Shown piece by piece: positions 19,536 to 25,685 of a DNA stretch of 46,701 nt. The stretch is taken from contig NZ_MBLO01000228.1 in the NCBI RefSeq assembly GCF_001854805.1, positions 1 to 46,701 of the forward strand, written 5' to 3'. The stretch's first letter is position 1. Each line of letters opens with the position of its first letter. The translations under genes and the position numbers were made by a program. The notes under the pieces are model-generated. The model was given only the letters and a program-made list of their open reading frames with translations, had not been told where the DNA came from and searched no databases. This DNA comes from Pseudofrankia coriaricola (GTDB lineage: Bacteria; Actinomycetota; Actinomycetes; Frankiales; Frankiaceae).

Positions 19536-20666
19536 TCAGCCCGCGCCGAAGAGCTGCTGGTAGCGCTTCGCGGACTTCGGGTTCAGCACCGGGTTGAGCA
19601 GCGACGAGTGGACGTTGTCGCGCTCATGGTTGTTCCAGTAGGACTCATAGGCAAGAACATCCGCATTTGCGCGAAATGTCTCATACATCTTCTCGATGAA
19701 GAAGGGGTTGTCACCGCCGCCGTCGCTGGCGCTCACGACCCCCCACTCGGGCACGGAGAACTTCTTGCCGTGCGCGCGGGCCTCCTTGATGATGTTGCAC
19801 AGGCCCGACGGGTTGTCACACAGGTCGTCCCAGATCTTCTCCGTGGGCGCTGGCGGGGCCATGTCGTAGTAGTCGACCCCGATGATGTCGACGTAGTCGT
19901 CGCCGGGGTAGGCGGCCCAGACGTCGGTCCCGTCGGGCAACGTGTCGCGGTGCATGCTCATGGTCCAGTCGATCTGGACCTGGGGGGCGGTCGAGCGCAA
20001 CGCGGTCACCTCACGCCGGTAGCAGTCATTCCAGACCTCGACGTTGCGCGGGTACCAGTTGAACCAGTCGCCGTTGAACTCCCAGCCGAGCCGCACGATC
20101 GCGTCGCCGCGGCCGTACTGCTGCAGGTTCGTGCCGAGCTGCGCGAAGTACTGGTCGTACGCACCGGCGGCACAGTCGTTCTCGTTGGCGCCGTCGACCG
20201 GCTCGCCGCTGTCGTCGACCGGCCAAAGCGGGACGGCGACCGAGATCTGGCCCGGCCACTTGTCCCTGGTGTACGCGTCCAGCGGCCAGTGGGGTGAGAC
20301 CAGGTTGCCCCAGCTGTCGCGCGTGACGAACATCAGCGCCAGGTCGACGGGCCGCCCGGTCCACTTCGCCCACTGCTCGATGTCCGCCGGGTAGTTGGCG
20401 TTCGCGCCGGACACCCAGCGCACGCCCGTGCCGCCGAGCGCCGCGATGGCGGGGCTGGGCTCATCCGCCTTGTCCTTGTCCGACCCGCCCGAACACGCGG
20501 CGAGCCCCACCACGGCGACCAGCATGGCCGTCAGCGCGGCCCCCGCCCTGAGGGCGCGACCGCGCGTCCGACGGCGCCCGGCCGCCCGAGCGCGTGCCCT
20601 CCCGGCAGTCGCGACCGCCGCGGACTGCCCGCCCGACGCCTGACCTGTGCCATGGCGCTCGCCCAC
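19536..20666 (-). CDS. GH26-like lipoprotein (copy 2)
   Basis: A 376-residue probable lipoprotein with an Arg-rich N-terminus, a hydrophobic stretch and the lipobox GLAAC (Cys58). The extracellular domain is GH26-like: VRLGWEFNGDWF gives the likely acid/base Glu196 and FSVPEWGVV the likely nucleophile Glu307, with YPGDDYVDIIGVDYYD between. It is a paralogue of the membrane-anchored protein at 8716-10008, with the same domain on a different anchor. The GTG at 20666 has AAGGGG about 6 nt upstream. It lies divergent to the O-antigen ligase-like gene. Function on the cluster's own polysaccharide (trimming, release or length control) is inferred; the substrate is unknown. Confidence 0.82.
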   Translation of the reverse strand: MGERHGTGQASGGQSAAVATAGRARARAAGRRRTRGRALRAGAALTAMLVAVVGLAACSGGSDKDKADEPSPAIAALGGTGVRWVSGANANYPADIEQWAKWTGRPVDLALMFVTRDSWGNLVSPHWPLDAYTRDKWPGQISVAVPLWPVDDSGEPVDGANENDCAAGAYDQYFAQLGTNLQQYGRGDAIVRLGWEFNGDWFNWYPRNVEVWNDCYRREVTALRSTAPQVQIDWTMSMHRDTLPDGTDVWAAYPGDDYVDIIGVDYYDMAPPAPTEKIWDDLCDNPSGLCNIIKEARAHGKKFSVPEWGVVSASDGGGDNPFFIEKMYETFRANADVLAYESYWNNHERDNVHSSLLNPVLNPKSAKRYQQLFGAG

Positions 20667-21156
20667 GTGTTACCCCTTCACGACGACGGTGCCGCTCGAC
20701 GTCCGTCCCATGGGCGCGGCGCGCGGCTACCAGACTGGCGAGCCGGGCATCACGAGAACGCCGCGTCGCCGGCAACCCTTACCTTACGTAAGACTTGTTG
20801 ACCTGGGTACCTATCTATCACCCGGACCTGACGATGCCTGCCCACCACTTGGTTCCCACAGGAGCGCATGCGTTGTGGGCGGCGCCCCCGCCGCCGGGCC
20901 ACCGGCCAAGGCGGCATAGAGTGAACTGCTTGATGGCGTCGATGCTCGTATTTGTGATGTCTGTCCTGGCAGTAGCCTGGACGCCATCGTATGAGTGGAA
21001 ACGCCCACTCAGTGCACTGTGGGTCGCCCGACAGCCATGGATGCGGCCGCAACGTAGACGCCGCGGCAGCGGCCAGCACCGAACCGGCCGCGCGGCGGCC
21101 GCTAGCGATGGAGTGGTAGTGGCAGACCGCGCAGGGTCGACAGGAGACGGCCGGAC
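20667..21156. other. 490-bp divergent intergenic region
   Basis: It separates the divergent GH26-like and ligase-like genes and must carry both promoters. It contains the perfect palindrome CTTACGTAAG (20783-20792) within an AT-richer patch (20775-20815), a possible operator. A TTGATG hexamer followed after 17 nt by TGTGAT (about 20930-20960) is a weak plus-strand promoter candidate. No gene is evident. Confidence 0.5.
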
Positions 21157-22500
21157 ATGGTGACGACGCTGACCACCCGGATCCCGCGGACCTGGGTGAT
21201 CCCGACTCCGGACGCGGCGCAGCGCGAAGCTGAGGCGGACCGGTCGACTCTGCGGGTCCTGACCATCCTGATGTTCTGCGAGCTGTTCCTGCAGCGGATC
21301 GCGATCCCTGTCGGGGGAACCGGCGTCTCCGTGGTGCTACCGATACTCCTGGTCAGCGCGATGCTGATGGTGGCCCGGGGCGGCCTGCGCATCCATCTGG
21401 TGCGCACCAGGGCTTACCTGATCGCTATGGCGGCCTGCTGCACCGTCGCGTTCCTTGCGTTCACGCGTGGCGAGGACAACGTCTCGCTGAACTCGCTGCT
21501 GCTGCTGATAGCGATCTACCTGCCGTTCTGCCTCGGACTGTCCCGTGCGCACAGCAAGGTGCTCCTGCCCCGGCTGCTCGACCGGTTCGTCGTCATGACC
21601 TCCGTGTTCGCCGGCCTCGCCCTGCTGCAGTTCGCGCTCCAGCTGGTCGGCTGGAAGTACTCGGACATCCTCGCCAACATCGTGCCGTCGCAGCTCCTGA
21701 TGCACGACTTCAACACCTCGTATCCCGTGCAGTACGGCTCCTCGCTCTACAAGTCGAACGCCTTCCTCGCGCTGGAGCCGTCGTACACCTCGCAGTTCCT
21801 GGCCATGGGCCTCGTCGTCGGGGTGCTGCGCCGCACGCGCTGGTGGCGGTACCCGCTGTACCTGCTGGCCATCCTCACCACCGTGTCCGGTACCGGCGTC
21901 CTGCTCCTCGGGGTCGCCGGCGTGCTGCTCGCGGTCCACAAGGGCGTCAGGTTCACCGTCACCGCGCTGGCCATAGTGGCGGTGATCGTCGTGGTGCTGT
22001 CCTTCACCCCGGCTGCCGACATCTTCGCCTCCCGGGCTACAGAGACCTCCTCCAGCCAGTCCAGCGGCAGCCTGAGGTTCGTGCAGCCGTACACCCGGAT
22101 GTACGACGATCTCTCCCAGCATCCGGGCACGGCCCTGGTAGGCCACGGGCCTGGCTGGTCCGACCGTGACTCAGCCGCCTTCCTCGCCCGCACCGGACTG
22201 CCGCTGAACTACGCGCTCGTGCCCAAGCTGATCCTCGAGTACGGGCTGATCGGTGGCGTCGCCTTCCTCATCTTCCTTGTCACCGCGTTCGTCCGTGGCT
22301 CACCGTCGTTCGTACTGTCCGGTGCCCTTATATTCTTCTACTTCGTGCTGTCGAGCAGCCTGCTCAGCCCGGTCGTCGGCTACCTCGTCCTCCTGCTGCT
22401 GAGCTGGTTCTGCGAGGACCTGCATCCGCTGGTCTCCCGAAAGCCCGCCTATCGGCGGGCCGTGATCCCCGCCCAGCGGAGCTACGCCGAGCAGCACTGA
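21157..22500 (+). CDS. O-antigen ligase/Wzy polymerase-like membrane protein
   Basis: A 447-residue polytopic membrane protein with roughly ten to twelve hydrophobic segments, such as VVLPILLVSAMLMVARGGL, LLLLIAIYLPFCLGL, LYLLAILTTVSGTGVLLLG and LSPVVGYLVLLLLSWF. The large loop after the middle segments and the pattern VSGTGVLLL plus GTALVGHGPGWSDR (cf. the Wzy_C/O-antigen ligase region) fit the O-antigen ligase/polymerase superfamily. It would polymerise or transfer lipid-linked repeat units on the outer face of the membrane, working with the flippase at 25686-28394 and the Wzz-like protein at 22959-24509. ATG 21157 has AGGAGA about 9 nt upstream. Sequence conservation in this family is low, so polymerase versus ligase cannot be decided. 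Confidence 0.82.
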   Translation: MVTTLTTRIPRTWVIPTPDAAQREAEADRSTLRVLTILMFCELFLQRIAIPVGGTGVSVVLPILLVSAMLMVARGGLRIHLVRTRAYLIAMAACCTVAFLAFTRGEDNVSLNSLLLLIAIYLPFCLGLSRAHSKVLLPRLLDRFVVMTSVFAGLALLQFALQLVGWKYSDILANIVPSQLLMHDFNTSYPVQYGSSLYKSNAFLALEPSYTSQFLAMGLVVGVLRRTRWWRYPLYLLAILTTVSGTGVLLLGVAGVLLAVHKGVRFTVTALAIVAVIVVVLSFTPAADIFASRATETSSSQSSGSLRFVQPYTRMYDDLSQHPGTALVGHGPGWSDRDSAAFLARTGLPLNYALVPKLILEYGLIGGVAFLIFLVTAFVRGSPSFVLSGALIFFYFVLSSSLLSPVVGYLVLLLLSWFCEDLHPLVSRKPAYRRAVIPAQRSYAEQH

Positions 22501-22536
22501 CATCGCCGGTCAGACCCCGCCCCCGCGACGCGGTCC

Positions 22537-22573
22537 GTGAGCCCCTTCAGGCCAGCAGCCTGAAGGGGCTCAC
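22537..22573 (+). terminator. Strong hairpin terminator after the ligase-like gene
   Basis: A perfect 15-bp inverted repeat, GTGAGCCCCTTCAGG / CCTGAAGGGGCTCAC, with a 7-nt loop, 36 bp after the stop codon. Confidence 0.8.
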
Positions 22574-22898
22574 TCGTCTCGGACGCAGGTCGGCCAGCCG
22601 GGGTTCGGTGGATGAAGGTGGATGAAGACAGCCAACAACGTCCCGGGCCGCCCGCACGGTCCAGCGGCTCCGCGGGTGCGTCCCGGGCCCCGCGGGGGGC
22701 CGCTCCAGGCTGCGTTCAGGCGGGCTGGAGCACAGCCGGTCGGCCGGCGGCCCGGAACAGCGGCCCCCATGGCTCGCACGCCCCCGATGGGGCCCGCTGG
22801 CCGTATGCCCGCGGCCGTCGTACCCGAGAACCACCAGCCGTCCTCGCTACAGGCGCCGTCACCACGCGACCACCCCCGGGACACGGAGACGAAAGAAA
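22574..22898. other. Gene-free stretch between two terminators
   Basis: 325 bp between the convergent ligase-like and Wzz-like genes. Open frames on both strands lack recognisable sequence and overlap one another; I see no gene or clear repeat here. Confidence 0.5.
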
Positions 22899-22940
22899 AA
22901 GCCCGGCTCCAGAGGACGTCTCGTCCCTGGAGCCGGGCTT
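22899..22940 (-). terminator. Intrinsic terminator of the Wzz-like gene
   Basis: A perfect 14-bp inverted repeat, AAGCCCGGCTCCAG / CTGGAGCCGGGCTT, followed on the minus strand by a TTTTTCTTTC tract: a textbook Rho-independent terminator, rare in DNA this rich in GC. It lies 19 bp after the stop codon. Confidence 0.9.
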
Positions 22941-22958
22941 GGACCCGCGTCTTGATTC

Positions 22959-24509
22959 CTAGTACTTGCTGCCGCCGCCAGGACGGGCGTAGCGGTCCGT
23001 GGCCTCAGGGTCGCCGCCGCCGTCGAGATCCCGGTCCATGGCGCCGCCGACAGTCAGGCGGCCGCCGCCACCTCGGGCCTCCGTCGCTATCGACGAGGGC
23101 CGAAAGCCGCCCCGCTCGGCGTGGATGACGCCGACGATCCGCTCGGCGAGCGCCGGCCAGTCCCGCGGGACCGACGCGAGCTCGTCGGTACGGGTGACCG
23201 GCGAGGTGATGACGACGACGGCGTCGGCCTGCAGCGCCGACGCGGCGGTCATCGGCAGGTCGGTCAGCGGCGGCGTCAGCAGCAGCACCAGGTCCACGAC
23301 CGGGGCGCGGTCGGCGAGGATGGGCGCGAGCCCGCCCGGCCGGGACGCCCGCGACGGCGAGACGCGGTTGTAGAGGACGTGGCCCCGGCCGCTGCCGGAG
23401 GAACGGGCGAGGCAGGTCGGCTCGTGCGCCCACCGGGGCAGTTCCCCGGAGGTCGCCCGCGGCAGCCGCTCCAGCATGGAGCGGACCTCGGAGCTGGGCG
23501 AGGCGTCGAGGACGAGCACGACCCCCTGGTCGTCGGACCAGCTGGCCGCGACGCCGGCGACCGTCTCGGCGGTCAGGTCGCCGGGGGTCGCCGGGGTGAG
23601 GGCCACGACCTTGACCGTGGGCGAGAGCACCGCCGCCATCGCGGAGACGATCGTGTCGATGCTCGGCGTGACCCCGCCGGAACCGCCGACGATCAGCGGC
23701 GCGCCGAGGGAGTCTGCCGCCGCCCGGCCGTCCAGCACGGTGGGCCGGCGCAGGTAGCGGATCCAGATGACGGCGATGGAGACGAAGAGGCCAATCAGTC
23801 CGGCGATCAGGACGCTGGTGAACGGCTTGGGCGCGATCTGGCCCGCGTCCTGCGGGTCCTCGGCAAGCTGGACGGATGTCGCGGCGACAGCCTGCGCCAC
23901 GCTGGCGTCCGCGAGCTTCTGGTTCAGCGCCGAGATCGTCTTCTGGAGAACCTCAGCGTTCGGCGTTGGGGGCATCCCAGGGCGGGTGATCCTGGTGTAC
24001 TCCGCCTGGGCGTCATCGCGCGCCTTCTGGATCGCGGTCACGGCGGCCTTGTCGCCGCCACCGTAGCTCGACAGCAGGGACTTGTAGACGTCCCTGGTGG
24101 TGCTGACCAGCTTGGTGGCCCGGACCTGACTGTCGGCCAGGGCGGTGATCGTGAAGTAGTAGCCGGAGTCGGCGGGGACCGCGGAGACGTGCGCGGCGAC
24201 GTAGTCGGGGCTCTGGTTCAGCCTTGTCCCGACCTCGATGTCCGCCTGCGTCGACGTGGCCAGCTCCGCCTGCGTCTGCACCACCCGACTGAGGTCGACG
24301 GTACCGCCCGACTCGGGCGCGTCGGTGGACAGGAAGATGCGACCGCTCGCCTTATAGGTCGGCGTGACCGCCATGCTGACGATGAGGCCCAGCGCCCCCG
24401 CGACGACCACGGCGATCACGATGTGGAACCAGCGGCGCCCGAGGACCCGCAGCAGTGACAACGCCGGCGCGTTGCCGCCGTCACCCGTCTGAGAACCAGC
24501 TGAGCTCAC
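22959..24509 (-). CDS. Wzz-like chain-length determinant with degenerate kinase-like domain
   Basis: A 516-residue polysaccharide co-polymerase. A short cytoplasmic N-terminus leads to membrane span 1 (about residues 28-50, FHIVIAVVVAGALGLIVSMAV), the Wzz extracellular domain (YKASGRIFLSTDAPESGG and a helical stalk), and span 2 (about 228-248, preceded by the Pro-rich turn IAPKPFTSVLIAG). The C-terminal half resembles a bacterial tyrosine kinase fold (VKVVALTPATPGDLTAETVAGVAASW, then VVLVLDASP), but the Walker A GxxGxGK[ST] sequence is absent and there is no terminal Tyr cluster, so kinase activity is unlikely. It should set chain length with the Wzy-like protein. The GTG at 24509 has GAGG 7 nt upstream. 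Four tandem iterons lie 87-155 bp upstream. Confidence 0.85.
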   Translation of the reverse strand: MSSAGSQTGDGGNAPALSLLRVLGRRWFHIVIAVVVAGALGLIVSMAVTPTYKASGRIFLSTDAPESGGTVDLSRVVQTQAELATSTQADIEVGTRLNQSPDYVAAHVSAVPADSGYYFTITALADSQVRATKLVSTTRDVYKSLLSSYGGGDKAAVTAIQKARDDAQAEYTRITRPGMPPTPNAEVLQKTISALNQKLADASVAQAVAATSVQLAEDPQDAGQIAPKPFTSVLIAGLIGLFVSIAVIWIRYLRRPTVLDGRAAADSLGAPLIVGGSGGVTPSIDTIVSAMAAVLSPTVKVVALTPATPGDLTAETVAGVAASWSDDQGVVLVLDASPSSEVRSMLERLPRATSGELPRWAHEPTCLARSSGSGRGHVLYNRVSPSRASRPGGLAPILADRAPVVDLVLLLTPPLTDLPMTAASALQADAVVVITSPVTRTDELASVPRDWPALAERIVGVIHAERGGFRPSSIATEARGGGGRLTVGGAMDRDLDGGGDPEATDRYARPGGGSKY

Positions 24510-24595
24510 CGCTCCGCCTCACTTCCAACTTGACGCGGTCGAGTTCCGCGATCCCGAGGGAGCCACCGAGAGGCTCCGCATTGGCGCGCTCTGGC

Positions 24596-24663
24596 ACCTC
24601 ACGACGGCAGATACCTCACGGCGGTGGGGTACCTCCACGACGACCAACACCTCACGACAGCAG
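24596..24663 (-). promoter_or_regulatory. Four tandem iterons upstream of the Wzz-like gene
   Basis: ACCTC-headed repeats start at 24596, 24613, 24631 and 24649 (spacing 17, 18, 18). The consensus on the plus strand is ACCTCACGACGGCAG; the third copy carries an inserted C. The even spacing of under two helical turns suggests cooperative binding of a regulator. They lie within the 265-bp gap between the Wzz-like gene and the next gene upstream. Confidence 0.65.
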
Positions 24664-24774
24664 TTCTCTTGACCTTGAGGCCCGGAATGTGAGCATAGCC
24701 CAGCCGGCCGAGGCACAAATCGCCAGGGCGGCAACACCCCGCCAATCCCCGGGAGTTCGCGCGTGGGCGCCGGC

Positions 24775-25680
24775 CTACTTCAACGTGGCGTGCATCCACT
24801 CCTCGACGGACCGTACCTCCGCCTCCCAGTCAGTGCCCGGAGCGAGCTGCCCCATCTCCATGTGGGTGGCCAGGTCCGGGTCCGGCGCGACCAGGACGCG
24901 CCGGCTGTGCTCGGGCCGCGCCAGCGCCACGGCGTTGAGCGTGCTGCGCACCCCGGTCAGCGCGACCCGGCGGGCGACCCGCTTCACGGCCGGGTGCTCC
25001 TCCGGCTCGTCGAGCGGCTCACCGGCCAGTTCCGACAGTCCGAACGGCCGGTAGCCCTGGTAGGCGAGGCAGGTGGCATGGTCGAAGGCACCGCCGACGA
25101 AGGGCGCCGTCCTCAGCAGCCGCTCGTCCGCGACGATCGTGTGCACCCAGGCACCGAAGGTGCTCGTGGAGCTGACAGCCCGATACCAGCGCGCCCGGTC
25201 GATCGGAACGGCCTCGTCGTCGCCCTCGGCGCGGTCCAGGGCCGAGATCGTCGGACGACGGCGGGTCGCGCCGGGAGCGAACCGCAGCCGGCTGTAGATC
25301 GTGAAGTAGTCGGCCTCCGGCAGCTTGCCCGCGGCGGCCACGACGCCGGCCAGGGCATCGGCGGCGTAGAGGTAGTCGTCCTCGGCGAACCAGACGAGAT
25401 CGTTCGCGTCCCAGCCGCGAATACGGGGAAGGCGAAGCACGAGCCGGTAGGACGAGCGGTTGCTGCCGCACCTGATCGGCAGCACCTCGCCCGCGCCCGA
25501 CATCATCGCCAGCCGTTCCGGCGGGATCGGCCCGTCGTTCGCGAACACCACCTGGGTCGGAATATCGACGTTCTCCACCGCGCGCAACAACGAGGCCAAC
25601 GCGAGAGTCTTGTTGTAAAAACTCGGCCGGTTCTTCGCGTTCTCCGAACCGACCGATCGACAGACGACGTACAGCCGCAT
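24775..25680 (-). CDS. Putative glycosyltransferase (GT-A-like)
   Basis: A 301-residue protein with GT-A features: an N-terminal strand RLYVVCRSVGSENAKNRPSF, QVVFANDGPIPPERL (nucleotide-binding Asp) and WFAEDDYLYAADALAGVV, in which EDD resembles the DxD metal site. FGAWVHTIVADERLLR and DHATCLAYQG may form the acceptor side. I do not recognise the exact family. It begins at or just after the end of the flippase gene: ATG 25680 has GGAG 8 nt upstream, while a GTG at 25689 would overlap the flippase stop. The two are almost certainly co-transcribed, suggesting it builds the repeat unit that the flippase moves. The acceptor and donor are unknown. Confidence 0.7.
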   Translation of the reverse strand: MRLYVVCRSVGSENAKNRPSFYNKTLALASLLRAVENVDIPTQVVFANDGPIPPERLAMMSGAGEVLPIRCGSNRSSYRLVLRLPRIRGWDANDLVWFAEDDYLYAADALAGVVAAAGKLPEADYFTIYSRLRFAPGATRRRPTISALDRAEGDDEAVPIDRARWYRAVSSTSTFGAWVHTIVADERLLRTAPFVGGAFDHATCLAYQGYRPFGLSELAGEPLDEPEEHPAVKRVARRVALTGVRSTLNAVALARPEHSRRVLVAPDPDLATHMEMGQLAPGTDWEAEVRSVEEWMHATLK

Positions 25681-25685
25681 GTGGC

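Noticed and set aside
22622-23128. Plus-strand open frame of 168 codons between the ligase-like and Wzz-like genes
   Set aside because: It crosses the intrinsic terminator and the 3' end of the Wzz-like gene, and the peptide is low-complexity with no family signal.
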